From JANQJA01 sp040880285 (GTDB taxonomy: Bacteria > Pseudomonadota > Gammaproteobacteria > Pseudomonadales > Azotimanducaceae), in contig JBBDIT010000052.1 of NCBI GenBank assembly GCA_040880285.1, forward strand, positions 34,318-98,317: a DNA stretch of 64,000 nt, read 5' to 3'. Shown one piece after another: positions 1 through 9,318 of this stretch (within the stretch, counting starts at the first letter, position 1; each line of letters starts with the position of its first letter). The translations under genes and the position numbers were made by a program. Below the pieces are notes generated by a model. The model did not search any database and was not told where the DNA came from. It saw only the letters and a list, made by a program, of their open reading frames with translations.

Positions 1-67
1 AAATTCGTTCCAGCTTCCCTTCGCGAACAACAACCAATATCACTCGGGTGAGAGTGTGGAGGGGAAC

Positions 68-1975
68 ATGCATCCAGTTCTATCCGCGACCATTACCGTC
101 GCACTACTATTATCGAGCTACAGCAATATCGCAACTGCCGGTGAGTCGAACAACCTCGAAAACATCGTTGTAACCGCGTCAAGAACGCCGACTTCTATTG
201 AGAATGTCGGCTCTTCAATCACTGTTATCACTCGTGACGACATCCTGCGACGGGGCAACGCTAATCTGGCCGACATCCTAAGGGGCGTACCGGGATTTGC
301 AGTCAGTCAGCAAGGTGGACCAGGCACACTTTCGCAGGTCCGCGTTCGTGGTTCAGAAGCGAATCAGCTGCTGGTCTTGATTGACGGCATAGAAGCCAAC
401 GATATCGCCCAGGGCAGCGAATTCAATCTCTCCCATCTGCTCACCAATAATATTGTCCGGGTTGAGATTATCCGCGGCCCACAAAGTGCCTTATGGGGCA
501 GTGACGCGTTGGCCGGGGTAGTTAACGTCATTACAACCGGCGAGGCTGGCGCACCCGGCCTCAGTGTACAAGCAGAAGCAGGCAGTTTTAATACCCTGAA
601 CACCGGTGTCGCTATTAATTACCGCACCGACCGGAGCCGGATCGCTCTCTCTGCCAATCATCTCAAGACTGATGGTACCAATATTGCCAGAAACGGCACC
701 GAGGACGATGGCTACAAGAACAGGACGCTTGCGCTCAATGCCCGGGTAAACCTCACTGATGACCTGGATTTGGGTATCCAGCTGCGCGAAACGGATACAG
801 ACACAGACTTCGACGGCGTTGACTTTGTCACTACGGGCTTGCCGGTCGATGCGCCCTTTCGAACAAACTCGGTTCAGCGTTACGGTAAGGTAGATCTCGC
901 CTTTCGATTGAACGACACGATAGAACAACTCGCCACCGTGGCACGAACCGAGACGAATAATATCAATCGCACCGATGCGCTTGTGGATGACGCGACCCGG
1001 GGCAGCAAGGATAGCCTTCACCTGCAGACCAATCTGTTCCTCGGCCGACATACCGTGTCCCTGATTGCCGAGCATGAACACGATGGGTATCAGCAACGGG
1101 GGCTTGCTACCGCGTTTGGTGACCCTAACAAGTCATTGTCTGCCGATACTACCAGCATTGCAGGCGAGTACAGGTTCACCATGGATGCCTTCAACGTATC
1201 TGCCAGCCTGCGCCACGACAATAATTCAGAGTTTGAAGATGCGAACACCTGGCGCCTGACAGGATTGTTACAGGTTTCAGATTCAACCGCACTGTTCACG
1301 TCCGTCGGTAAAAGCATCAAGAATCCCACTTTTACCGAACGATTCGGCTTCTTCGACACCTTTATCGGCAATCCCCTGCTCCGTCCTGAGCACTCGTGGG
1401 CGTGGGAACTCGGTATTCGACAGCAGTTCGCCGGTGACCGTCTCAGCCTCTCAGGTAGTTATTTCGAGGCGGAGCTCGAAGATGAAATTAACGGCTTTGT
1501 GTTCGACCCGGCCACAAATGGCTTCACCGCATCCAACAACACGGGAAAATCCCAACGGGCCGGTACCGAAATCGAACTTTCATGGCTCGCTACCCACGCA
1601 CTTTCTATTGATGGCAGCTATACCTACCTTGATGCGACTGAGCCCGGCGTCTCAGGCAAGGTCATTGAGATACGGCGACCAAAACACCTGGCTTCCTTAC
1701 AGGCAAATTATGCGTTTACACGCGCCAACCTGAATATTGGCATTAAGTACAATGGGAGCCAGTTCGACAATTACTTTCCGCCGTTCCCACCATTCCAGGA
1801 GCGGGTCGAACTACCTTCCTATATTCTTGTCAATGCCACGCTGGGCTACCAGTTCAGTGACAGCATGACCGCGACGCTGCGAGTCGAAAATGCATTCGAT
1901 GAAACCTACGAGGATGTCTTCGGATTCAGGGGTGCAGGTATCTCTGCCTACGCCGGTCTAAAGATGACCTTTTAA
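68..1975 (+). CDS. TonB-dependent outer-membrane receptor, BtuB-like
   Basis: Outer-membrane beta-barrel receptor (635 aa) for TonB-energised uptake of a scarce ligand. An N-terminal signal peptide (about residues 1-24, ending ATAG) is followed by a TonB-box-like stretch (ENIVVTASRTP), a plug domain with VRVRGSEANQLLVLIDG and VEIIRGPQSALWGSDALAGV, and a long beta-barrel ending in the C-terminal Phe typical of outer-membrane proteins. I chose the ATG at 68 because GGAGGGG lies just upstream; an in-frame GTG at 56 is less likely. The plug resembles BtuB (vitamin B12) more than siderophore receptors, but the ligand is not certain. Only 67 bases upstream are visible, so a cobalamin riboswitch cannot be assessed. 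Confidence 0.9.
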   Translation: MHPVLSATITVALLLSSYSNIATAGESNNLENIVVTASRTPTSIENVGSSITVITRDDILRRGNANLADILRGVPGFAVSQQGGPGTLSQVRVRGSEANQLLVLIDGIEANDIAQGSEFNLSHLLTNNIVRVEIIRGPQSALWGSDALAGVVNVITTGEAGAPGLSVQAEAGSFNTLNTGVAINYRTDRSRIALSANHLKTDGTNIARNGTEDDGYKNRTLALNARVNLTDDLDLGIQLRETDTDTDFDGVDFVTTGLPVDAPFRTNSVQRYGKVDLAFRLNDTIEQLATVARTETNNINRTDALVDDATRGSKDSLHLQTNLFLGRHTVSLIAEHEHDGYQQRGLATAFGDPNKSLSADTTSIAGEYRFTMDAFNVSASLRHDNNSEFEDANTWRLTGLLQVSDSTALFTSVGKSIKNPTFTERFGFFDTFIGNPLLRPEHSWAWELGIRQQFAGDRLSLSGSYFEAELEDEINGFVFDPATNGFTASNNTGKSQRAGTEIELSWLATHALSIDGSYTYLDATEPGVSGKVIEIRRPKHLASLQANYAFTRANLNIGIKYNGSQFDNYFPPFPPFQERVELPSYILVNATLGYQFSDSMTATLRVENAFDETYEDVFGFRGAGISAYAGLKMTF

Positions 1976-1986
1976 GAAAACCGGAG

Positions 1987-2023
1987 TCGCCCGGCTGAAT
2001 CATTGCAGTATCCAGCCGGGCGA
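1987..2023. terminator. Inverted repeat between convergent genes
   Basis: A perfect 11-bp stem (TCGCCCGGCTG at 1987-1997, complement at 2013-2023) with a 15-nt loop lies in the 59-bp gap between the convergent receptor and acyl-CoA dehydrogenase genes. The position suits a bidirectional transcription stop, but no T-tract follows on either strand, so a canonical intrinsic terminator is not proven. Confidence 0.5.
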
Positions 2024-2034
2024 ATCACGCCGTG

Positions 2035-3222
2035 CTAGTCCGGTAGCCCCAGCACACGCTTGGCAATGATATTCATCTGTACTTCATTGGTACCACCATA
2101 GATCGTGATGGCACGGCTGCTGAGCCAGTTCCTGGTTGCTTCAATTTCAGTTTCCGAGAAACTGTCACCTTCCCAGCCAGACCCTTGCGAACCCATCAGT
2201 GAGGCACGCAGCTCCGCGGAATCGCGAGCCAGCGTTGAGCCGTATAGTTTAAATATTGAGGTTGCCTCACCCATGGTCTTGCCGGAAATATTCTCTTCCC
2301 TGGCGCGCTTCTGGGTGGTCTGGAAGCTACGCTGGTTCATGGCAAACTGCACTATCGTGTCGCGGGAAGCCGTATTGGCAATCTTGCCATCGGCATCGAC
2401 GCCGATATATTTTTTTGCGGTGTCCGCCAGGACATTGCGGGGTGCTTGCCGCCTTGCGCCACCATCAGTGAGCCCACCTTGCCCCGAGCGTTCATGTTGG
2501 AGCAGACGCTTGCCTACAGTCCAACCTCGATTCAATTGGCCGACCAGGTCGTTCTTCTGCGCGATCGCATTGTCAAAGAACGTCTCGCAAAATGGGGACG
2601 CACCTGAGATCAGCCGAATGGGCCTTGTGCTCACACCTGGCTGGTCCATATCCATCAATAGAAAACTGATACCTTCATGTTTCGGCACGTCAGGGTCCGT
2701 ACGCACCAGGGCAAAGATCCAATCGGCGAACTGGGCACCGGACGTCCAGATCTTTTGGCCATTGACTTCAAAATAGTCACCCTTGTCCACAGCGCGTGTA
2801 CGCACACTGGCAAGGTCAGAGCCTGCACCGGGTTCCGAGTAGCCCTGGCACCAGGCAATATCGCCCATGGCAATTTTTGGAATGTGTCGCAATTTTTGTT
2901 CTTCGGTGCCATATTCGAGCAAGGTGGGACCAATCATCGATATGCCCATTCCGCCCATGGGAAGGCGCGCCTTGACGGCACGTAATTCCTCCTGCAATAC
3001 AGCGACTTCTTGACGCGACAGGCCACCGCCGCCATATTCTTTGGGCCAGGTTGGGATCGTCCAGCCTTTCTCACCAAGCTTGTGGCGCCACTCCAGCAAC
3101 TCAGGGTTTTCCATCGGGCGCTTCGAACCGATGGTGATGGGCTCACCGGGACCGCGGGCGGATTCAGGACAGTTCTCAGCAAGCCAGTCCTTTACTTCTT
3201 GTCGAAAGGCATCAGTACTCAT
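2035..3222 (-). CDS. Acyl-CoA dehydrogenase family protein
   Basis: FAD-dependent dehydrogenase (about 395 aa) introducing the 2,3-double bond into an acyl-CoA thioester. The order is typical: N-terminal helical domain, the FAD-contact segment WCQGYSEPGAGSDLASV, substrate segment NGQKIWTSGAQFADWIF, and a C-terminal end with AITIYGGTNEVQMNIIAKRVLGLP. The frame opens further upstream (to 3279), but the doubled ATG at 3225/3222 follows AGGGAA and begins the conserved N-terminus, so 3222 is preferred. It is alone on its strand. The substrate is unknown; steroid side-chain or branched-chain acyl-CoAs are possible. Confidence 0.9.
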   Translation of the reverse strand: MSTDAFRQEVKDWLAENCPESARGPGEPITIGSKRPMENPELLEWRHKLGEKGWTIPTWPKEYGGGGLSRQEVAVLQEELRAVKARLPMGGMGISMIGPTLLEYGTEEQKLRHIPKIAMGDIAWCQGYSEPGAGSDLASVRTRAVDKGDYFEVNGQKIWTSGAQFADWIFALVRTDPDVPKHEGISFLLMDMDQPGVSTRPIRLISGASPFCETFFDNAIAQKNDLVGQLNRGWTVGKRLLQHERSGQGGLTDGGARRQAPRNVLADTAKKYIGVDADGKIANTASRDTIVQFAMNQRSFQTTQKRAREENISGKTMGEATSIFKLYGSTLARDSAELRASLMGSQGSGWEGDSFSETEIEATRNWLSSRAITIYGGTNEVQMNIIAKRVLGLPD

Positions 3223-3374
3223 CATTTCCCTCGTTGCGCTAGCGAATGCATACCTGTAAGGATACATCGCCTGCAACACCGATCACAAATTAATTCGTCT
3301 TCCTAACCAAAGCGAATGTAGCCGATCACTACCGTCAATAGAGGGTCATGGTCTTTGCATCGACAGCCGGCTCG

Positions 3375-4901
3375 CTATAGGCTTGGGGCTCCAGAACGAG
3401 GAAACAGACAGATGCCCAAACTCGGAACCGATACNNNNNNNNNNNNNNNNNNNNNNNNNNNNNNNNNNNNNNNNNNNNNNNNNNNNNNNNNNNNNNNNNN
3501 NNNNNNNNNNNNNNNNNNNNNNNNNNNNNNNNNNTAGTGGGAGTAACACCACACGGAAACCACCGCGAACGACGCGACGATGGGGCCATATAACAAGCCC
3601 AGGTTAACCAGCGTTTCCGGTGGAATGTCGGCAGCCGACTTGATATCAACGCCACGGGGCCATGAAATAATATCGAGCCCGATACCGCCGATAAAATTAC
3701 CAAACCCCGAAGTTGCCTTACCGGAAAATGCAATGGCGCCAAAAAAGATGCCCTCCTGGCGAGTGTTAAAATAAAATTCGTGTTCGTCGGCGACATCCGC
3801 CATCATCGATCCGAAAGAAATAAACGCTTGTTGTAATAAAATCCCCTGCGCAAATTTCATCACCAGCAATGTATAGACCAGTGTCATGGTGTCATTCTGC
3901 GGAAACCAATCCATAAGCCGCAGCACCACCGGCAATACCTGGAATACCGCCCAGGCGGCAGTCCCCAGTACCACACCAAACCTTTTGGTCGTGTACTTGT
4001 GCAAGATCGCCGTAAAGAATGTTCCAATCATCAGGCCAACAACCTGCGCCACCTGCAGGTACAACATCTCGCGGCCGGTCAATTCCCAGAAATACTGAAA
4101 CATGTAAAGGTCCAATGCGCCGTTGACCCCGGCCATAATGAAAACGATCAACACACCAAAAAACAGCCAGCGGAACGAAGCGTTCTGGAAGGCTTCCTTC
4201 AACTCGAACGCCAGATTGCCGCCGATACTTCGTTGCGGTCGAGCCGTTGGCGGTAGCAGGAAAGGAATCTCTTTTTGTGTACCCCACGCTGAGTACCAGA
4301 TGGTTACCACCATCAATATCGCCAGCGTCAGTGCGTACGGCATATAGTTTTCAACGGTCAGCCGTCCACCATGCTCGTCAGCAAAAAAATAACCAAGGCC
4401 AACAATTGACGCGGTCGCACCACCGAAGGTGCCGAAGAATTGCCGGAAGGCAACGATCCTCGTACGCTCCTGGAAGTTTTCTGTCATCTCCGCGCCAAGT
4501 GCCAGGTGAGGCACGTGGTACAGCGTCATGGCACCACGGGTCAGGATGGCAAAGACCGTAAGCCACAGGAACAGCTGGAACTCCGTAAGGCTCTCTGGAG
4601 GCGAGAATAGTCCCACAAACGCAATTGCCAGCGGAACGGCAGAGGCATACATAAAGGGGTGTCGCCGACCCAGTTTTGATTTCCAATTATCCGATAAGGA
4701 TCCCGCCAGCGGGTCAGTCACCGCGTCAAACAGAAGGGCGACAAAAAGTGCCGCGCCGGCAAGGGTCCCTGACAAACCGAGGACCTGGTTGTAATAAAAC
4801 AGGATAAAGAGACTAAAACCTGTATTTTTTAATCCCTCGGCGAATTGGCCGACGCCAAATGCCATCTTGCTGGACAAGGGAACCAAACGATCTTGCGTCA
4901 T
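3375..4901 (-). CDS. MFS transporter, GPH (sugar:cation symporter) type, 3' end broken by gap
   Basis: Twelve-segment membrane transporter of the glycoside-pentoside-hexuronide group. Visible features are the N-terminal GQFAEGLKNTGFSLFILFYYNQVLG, the loop DAVTDPLAGSLSDNWKSKLGRRHPF (GPH-type D-x3-D with RRHPF), and regularly spaced hydrophobic helices. About 455 residues are read before the N run at 3435-3534, close to full length (about 460). The last residues are uncertain: all three minus frames left of the gap are open for 19-34 codons, and the gap size is a placeholder. The substrate cannot be read from sequence; bacterial lipid-catabolism clusters often carry such proteins. Confidence 0.8.
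   Translation of the reverse strand: MTQDRLVPLSSKMAFGVGQFAEGLKNTGFSLFILFYYNQVLGLSGTLAGAALFVALLFDAVTDPLAGSLSDNWKSKLGRRHPFMYASAVPLAIAFVGLFSPPESLTEFQLFLWLTVFAILTRGAMTLYHVPHLALGAEMTENFQERTRIVAFRQFFGTFGGATASIVGLGYFFADEHGGRLTVENYMPYALTLAILMVVTIWYSAWGTQKEIPFLLPPTARPQRSIGGNLAFELKEAFQNASFRWLFFGVLIVFIMAGVNGALDLYMFQYFWELTGREMLYLQVAQVVGLMIGTFFTAILHKYTTKRFGVVLGTAAWAVFQVLPVVLRLMDWFPQNDTMTLVYTLLVMKFAQGILLQQAFISFGSMMADVADEHEFYFNTRQEGIFFGAIAFSGKATSGFGNFIGGIGLDIISWPRGVDIKSAADIPPETLVNLGLLYGPIVASFAVVSVWCYSHXXXXXXXXXXXXXXXXXXXXXXXXXXXXXXXXXXVSVPSLGICLFPRSGAPSL
3435..3534. other. Scaffold gap (100 N)
   Basis: Exactly 100 N, an assembly placeholder of unknown true length. The flanking sequences show no overlap with each other. 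It removes the C-terminal end of the GPH-type transporter. Confidence 0.98.
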
Positions 4902-5113
4902 AAAAATCAGTCAAGTAGCGGTATTGATCGGCTCATAACACCTGAACAAGCACGTCAGGTCAATGACAACTTTGATCGACGAAGATGGTCCTGCCCGACT
5001 CCTGATGGCGTCTTAACCTGCCTCACTTGTCGTCCCGGAAAGCCAAGGACCTGCAAAACGGATCTGTTTTTCGGCAACGACCGCTCACCAATACTTGAAT
5101 CCAGGCGCTCTGG

Positions 5114-6070
5114 TCAGAACTGAAAAATCGCCCACATATAAGCGGCATAGCCAGCAAGGAAAAGCAGCCCGGTGATTCGGCCTATGGTGGCGCGCGCCAA
5201 TACAAAAACCCAGACAATAATGGACGCCACGAACATAACCCAGACATCAAACTTGAGGAAGCTTGACTCCACCGGAATGTCCACCAACAAGGCAGTAATG
5301 CCGAGAATCGCGAGGATATTAAACAGGTTACTGCCTACCACGTTTCCGATGGCAACATCTGAGCTCTTGTGCAGAGCCGCGATGACGGTGGTGCTAAGTT
5401 CGGGCAAGGAGGTCCCGAGGGCGATGAGGCTGAGTCCAATCACTGCTTCAGATACACCCCAACTCGACGCAAGACCTGCAGCCCCTTCAACCACCAGATC
5501 GGCGCCAAGCGGCAGCGCTACTATACCCAGCACAACGAAAAAAGTAATGGCACCTTTGCTGCTGGGCATCCCGAGCACCCGCTCAAGCTCTTCTTCGGCA
5601 TCATCCAGGCCAGGCAGCACAGTCGCGCCACGCGTGGTTGCGACCAGAAAGCAGATAAGGATAAACACCAGTAGAAGGCCTTCCAAAAACCCGATTGGCT
5701 CAAATACGCACAGCACGATAAACAGCAAGGAAACGGCAATCATCAGGCTGGTTTGTCGGGCCAAACCTTCCTGATCGCAGGCGATCGGATGGATCAGCAC
5801 CGGAACTCCAATCACCAGCAGTACGTTGGCGATATTGCTGCCGACAACATTACCGATCGCGATACCTGGATAGCCGGATAACGCAGAAAAGGTAGAGACC
5901 ATCAGCTCCGGGGCGGAGGTCCCCATTGCAACAACGGTCATGCCAACGATAACCGGTGGAATATTACTTTCGCGCGCCAGACCCAACGCTCCGCGTACCA
6001 GTAGATCCCCACCCATCAGCAGGTAAACAAACCCGCCGAACAACTTCAGGAAGTCGACTGCTTCAACCAT
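5114..6070 (-). CDS. Calcium/sodium antiporter, CaCA family (YrbG-like)
   Basis: Inner-membrane cation exchanger (318 aa). It has the two inverted alpha repeats of the family: GMTVVAMGTSAPEL with GNVVGSNIAN in the first half, and GLSLIALGTSLPEL with GNVVGSNLFN in the second, joined by a cytoplasmic loop containing DDAEEELERVLG. The start ATG overlaps the stop of the upstream HAMP protein by one base (TGATG), implying coupled translation and a shared role. YrbG-type proteins exchange Na+ and Ca2+; direction and ion preference cannot be read here. Confidence 0.92.
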   Translation of the reverse strand: MVEAVDFLKLFGGFVYLLMGGDLLVRGALGLARESNIPPVIVGMTVVAMGTSAPELMVSTFSALSGYPGIAIGNVVGSNIANVLLVIGVPVLIHPIACDQEGLARQTSLMIAVSLLFIVLCVFEPIGFLEGLLLVFILICFLVATTRGATVLPGLDDAEEELERVLGMPSSKGAITFFVVLGIVALPLGADLVVEGAAGLASSWGVSEAVIGLSLIALGTSLPELSTTVIAALHKSSDVAIGNVVGSNLFNILAILGITALLVDIPVESSFLKFDVWVMFVASIIVWVFVLARATIGRITGLLFLAGYAAYMWAIFQF

Positions 6071-6945
6071 CAGGTACGCTCATCGTCGCCGCTATCTTCC
6101 CTCCATTGATCCATCAACTCGTTCAGGCATGTCGCCAGGTAAGCAATTTCATCATCACCTGAAGTATCTGCTCGTAGCTCAGACTCGCCCTTGCGAAATC
6201 GCTCAACCAATACGGCAAGGTCATGGATCGGGCGCGCCAGATAAAAGCCGAGCAGGGTCCCGCCTACAATTGCAAAGGCTGACAAGGCAAGACCGATGTC
6301 AAAGAGTGCGTCACGCAGGCTACGGGCCCGTCCTTCTTCCTCTGCCGCATCTACTTTTACGATGACACCCCAGCCAACCTCAGGCAGGTATCGNNNNNNN
6401 NNNNNNNNNNNNNNNNNNNNNNNNNNNNNNNNNNNNNNNNNNNNNNNNNNNNNNNNNNNNNNNNNNNNNNNNNNNNNNNNNNNNNNNNNNNNNCCCGTGT
6501 TGTCAGGAATCGTATCGTTATATACCACATCGCCGGAAACTTCAGGCGTGACGTGATCAAAGTGATCGCCAACCCGGCCGTAAGAAGCAACTTCATTGCC
6601 ATTGACGTCAAGTATGCGGATCTGCTCGACATCGTCGACCGCGGTGGCCGCATCTTCAATAATGCGCACGACGGACGAGATCGCCTGCTCACTGCCAGTC
6701 TCAGTAAACTCACGCAGATTGGATCGCAGTTGAGTGCGACTCTTGATCAGGCGGAGTTGGTCACGCCATCCTTCATGAACTTTCTCAAGATCACGACGTT
6801 TGCTCTCTGCCAGCGCATCAAGCTGCCGAATTGAAATTTCCTGCAACAGCGAGGACGACGTCTGGTACGCAAATGCGCCGAGAATGGCCATGCTGAGCAA
6901 TGAAACAAAAACCAGCGCCAGTGCCAATTTGGTTCTAATGTCCAC
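6070..6945 (-). CDS. Membrane sensor protein with Cache-like periplasmic region and HAMP domain, no output domain
   Basis: Signal-anchor helix (residues about 7-30), a periplasmic region resembling a Cache sensor (LRLIKSRTQLRSNLREF, VEQIRILDVNGNEVASYG), then after the gap WGVIVKVDAAEEEG, a second membrane helix and a HAMP domain (LARPIHDLAVLVERFRKGE...DEIAYLATCLNELM). The protein stops about 10 residues after HAMP, so no kinase, GGDEF or chemoreceptor module is present. About 100 internal bases or more are hidden by N at 6394-6493. It is coupled to the antiporter gene by TGATG, suggesting it senses something relevant to that transporter; this is inference. Confidence 0.72.
   Translation of the reverse strand: MDIRTKLALALVFVSLLSMAILGAFAYQTSSSLLQEISIRQLDALAESKRRDLEKVHEGWRDQLRLIKSRTQLRSNLREFTETGSEQAISSVVRIIEDAATAVDDVEQIRILDVNGNEVASYGRVGDHFDHVTPEVSGDVVYNDTIPDNTXXXXXXXXXXXXXXXXXXXXXXXXXXXXXXXXXXRYLPEVGWGVIVKVDAAEEEGRARSLRDALFDIGLALSAFAIVGGTLLGFYLARPIHDLAVLVERFRKGESELRADTSGDDEIAYLATCLNELMDQWREDSGDDERT
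6394..6493. other. Scaffold gap (100 N)
   Basis: Placeholder N run inside the periplasmic domain of the HAMP sensor. The two sides are in the same frame if the gap is a multiple of three plus one, as written, but its real size is unknown. Confidence 0.98.
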
Positions 6946-6981
6946 TATCAGTTCTGAACCTGGAAGTGTAGAACCATCTTG

Positions 6982-6993
6982 GCATTATAATGC
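6982..6993 (-). promoter_or_regulatory. Palindromic -10-like element upstream of the HAMP sensor/antiporter pair
   Basis: GCATTATAATGC is a perfect 12-bp palindrome containing TATAAT on both strands, 37 bases upstream of the HAMP gene start. No convincing -35 box is spaced 16-18 bases away on the minus strand (only TTACTG, spacer 18), so this is a candidate promoter or operator only. Confidence 0.3.
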
Positions 6994-7016
6994 AGCTACT
7001 GACAACTCAGTAATGC

Positions 7017-7910
7017 TCAGGGCGTCACGCGTTCCGAGAAGGTGGTATCGGTACAGTACTTTTTGCGCAGCGCCGGCGTGGCAGTCATCGCACAGAAATC
7101 AGCATAGGTCTGCCCACCAGCACCTTCCCTTACCTTTTGTTCCGAAAGCGCGACCGCTGAGAATCGATCATCCTGGCAATAAATTTCGCGCTCGCGTGGC
7201 GATGCTTTTTTAACGCAGTAATCTATATAGCTTTCATTTGCTCCCGGCGGTCGCAACGGCCTCGGCTCCGGTGACGACGGGGCTAGCCTCGCGATCGCAA
7301 CAGACTCTGGCTCTGGACCTGGCTCTGGATCTGGTTTTATCGCGATTCGCTCGACCTGTTCAGCAACCCACCATGCGCCATCTATGCCCAGGTCACGAGC
7401 ATTTGCCTCTGCTGCTGCTTTGCGATAGCGATAGGGCCCAAGGGCCACACGATACACACCGGCACCGTCAGATTCGATCACGCTCGCGGGTTCAGGGCCA
7501 CGACTGCTAACGTCACTTGCGAATGCGCGTGCTCGATCCGCCTTCGAAAATGCGCCCACAATAAGCCTGAACTCGATATCCATACCGTCGGTATCCATCT
7601 CGACAAAATTCAGGTCATCGCCGGCGATTGGCACAATCCAGGGCTCTACACCCGCATTACCCAGCACGCGCTTCTGTCGTTCCGCATTCCCGCCTTCGGG
7701 CACAACAATACGATAGAGGGCACCACCTGGCATTTCAAATCTGGCCACGCGGGCTATTTCGCCTGACTCGCCTTCGATCCTTCGGCTCTCGCTAATCGCA
7801 GAGCCCAATTGCTTGAAGCTACCGACAACCCAGTATTTCTTCTCATGGTCATCTGCGTGACTGGTCGCAGTGCTCAACAACAATACGCAAAGGGTTATGA
7901 ATGCTCTCAT
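7017..7910 (-). CDS. Secreted SPOR-like protein with C-terminal cysteine repeats
   Basis: Periplasmic protein (297 aa) with a signal peptide MRAFITLCVLLLSTATSHA. Two SPOR-like regions are visible: YWVVGSFKQLGSAISESRRI...ALYRIVVP and FRLIVGAFSKADRARAFASDV...VYRVALGPYRYRKAAAEAN. SPOR domains bind denuded peptidoglycan. The C-terminus carries two copies of a short Cys pair unit (YIDYCVKKASPREREIYC and YADFCAMTATPALRKKYC), separated by about 30 residues and followed by D, likely two small disulfide-stapled helices. I chose the ATG at 7910, preceded by GGAGAGG; the frame opens further upstream to 8021. Function unknown; cell-envelope role inferred. Confidence 0.72.
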   Translation of the reverse strand: MRAFITLCVLLLSTATSHADDHEKKYWVVGSFKQLGSAISESRRIEGESGEIARVARFEMPGGALYRIVVPEGGNAERQKRVLGNAGVEPWIVPIAGDDLNFVEMDTDGMDIEFRLIVGAFSKADRARAFASDVSSRGPEPASVIESDGAGVYRVALGPYRYRKAAAEANARDLGIDGAWWVAEQVERIAIKPDPEPGPEPESVAIARLAPSSPEPRPLRPPGANESYIDYCVKKASPREREIYCQDDRFSAVALSEQKVREGAGGQTYADFCAMTATPALRKKYCTDTTFSERVTP

Positions 7911-8036
7911 TGGCCTCTCCATTCGCCTGATTAGTACTACTATACCTGTAATGATAATTTTCGTGAATAGTACGTAATGAGTTTCATGGCTGGTACTATG
8001 CATGCCCCTCTTGCGACACAAAGTACATGTTAGCCG

Positions 8037-9311
8037 ATGAACGCACGCACTGACTCACCCGCATTCTACTATGGATATTGGCTGATCGTCGCCGCGTTCG
8101 TCGCCCAATTCGTCGCGGTCGGCGTCCAAAACTACGTTATAGGTCCCTTTATGATCCCTATGACGGAGGAGCTAGGCTGGACCCGGGCAGAATTTACCCT
8201 GCCGAGGACAATCGGCCAGGTCGTCATGGCAATGACCGGATTTTTCATTGGCAGCCATGTGGATCGGTTGGGCGCACGAAATTTTATGTTTGCCGGCGCA
8301 ACCATTCTTGCCATAGCGCTGTATAGCTTGTCTTTCATTGATGTGCTGTGGCAATGGATCGCTATCAACGGTCTCATAGTGACGCTGGGTGCCGCGCTTA
8401 TTGGAAACCTTGTGGTCAATGTCACCCTGGCCAAATGGTTTGTTGATTTTCGTGGTCGCGCTGTAGCCTTTGCGGCGATGGGCGTTTCGTTCGCCGGTGT
8501 TCTGCTCACACCACTTGCCACCTTGATCATTGACACACAAGGCTGGCGCAGCGCCTGGCAATTCCTGGCCATTGGCACAGCCTGTCTGATCGTACCGGTG
8601 GCGCTCGCCATGCGACGAGCGCCAGAAGATTACGGCTTGCACCCGGACGGTCGATCAGAAGATGACCTCAAAGCGGGCATGGGAGTGAAGGCAGGCCTGG
8701 ATTTTGCCAACTCCATGACGCGGCGGGAGGCGCTGGGCACCAGTTCTTTTTACCTGCTGGTCCTGGCATTCGGACTCTTCGGCATAACAATCCAGGTCAT
8801 GCTATTACAGACTGTGCCGTTTGTCGCAGACGCAGGTTATCCACGTTCAACCGCGGCCCTGATGATTACGGTCGCATCCATTCCCGCCTTACTGTCCAAA
8901 CCCATCTGGGGTTGGTTGATCGACGGACTCGATCCGAAACCACTGGCCTCATCCAGCGCAGGCCTGACCGGCTCTTCCCTGTTCCTGATCGTATACGCTG
9001 TCAATGCGGGATCATTGCCTGGTCTTTATATCGGTTTCGCACTACTGGGCTTCGGTTGGGGGGGCATGATCCCCTTGCAGGAAGTCATTTGGGCTTCATT
9101 TTTCGGCAGACGTTACCTCGGCGCCGTGCGGAGTGCAGCACTGCCGTTTTCACTGCTGCTCACGGCCGGGGCACCACTTGCGACTTCCTACTATTTTGAT
9201 GTGATCGGAAATTATGATGGCGCTATCTTGACAGTTGGTGCCGCTAATATTTTCTCGGCTCTCATGATTCTTGCCATTCGCAAACCTGCCAGGACCAGTC
9301 CCGAAGATTGA
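8037..9311 (+). CDS. MFS transporter
   Basis: Twelve-helix major facilitator (424 aa) resembling the OFA/monocarboxylate-type group. It opens with YYGYWLIVAAFVAQFVAVG, has the loop-2 region IGSHVDRLGARNFMF, MRRAPEDYGLHPDG at the end of the first half, and a second six-helix bundle beginning at EALGTSSFYLLVLAFGLFG. It is convergent with the following SDR gene with a 7-base gap. Substrate unknown; small carboxylates are typical of relatives. Confidence 0.85.
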   Translation: MNARTDSPAFYYGYWLIVAAFVAQFVAVGVQNYVIGPFMIPMTEELGWTRAEFTLPRTIGQVVMAMTGFFIGSHVDRLGARNFMFAGATILAIALYSLSFIDVLWQWIAINGLIVTLGAALIGNLVVNVTLAKWFVDFRGRAVAFAAMGVSFAGVLLTPLATLIIDTQGWRSAWQFLAIGTACLIVPVALAMRRAPEDYGLHPDGRSEDDLKAGMGVKAGLDFANSMTRREALGTSSFYLLVLAFGLFGITIQVMLLQTVPFVADAGYPRSTAALMITVASIPALLSKPIWGWLIDGLDPKPLASSSAGLTGSSLFLIVYAVNAGSLPGLYIGFALLGFGWGGMIPLQEVIWASFFGRRYLGAVRSAALPFSLLLTAGAPLATSYYFDVIGNYDGAILTVGAANIFSALMILAIRKPARTSPED

Positions 9312-9318
9312 CGTTAGC

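Noticed and set aside
491..1096. Minus-strand 201-codon open frame inside the TonB receptor
   Set aside because: Antisense to a receptor with intact plug and barrel motifs; product has no recognisable feature.
3375..3434. Assigning the transporter C-terminus from sequence left of the gap
   Set aside because: All three minus frames are open for 19-34 codons and the gap length is unknown, so no frame can be preferred.
4902..5113. A small gene or riboswitch in the 212-bp stretch between the transporter and antiporter genes
   Set aside because: The only plus-strand frame is short and featureless, and I saw no stable long stem or recognised aptamer.
5172..5774. Plus-strand 200-codon open frame opposite the antiporter
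   Set aside because: Ser/Thr/Arg-rich shadow of the alpha-repeat membrane gene.
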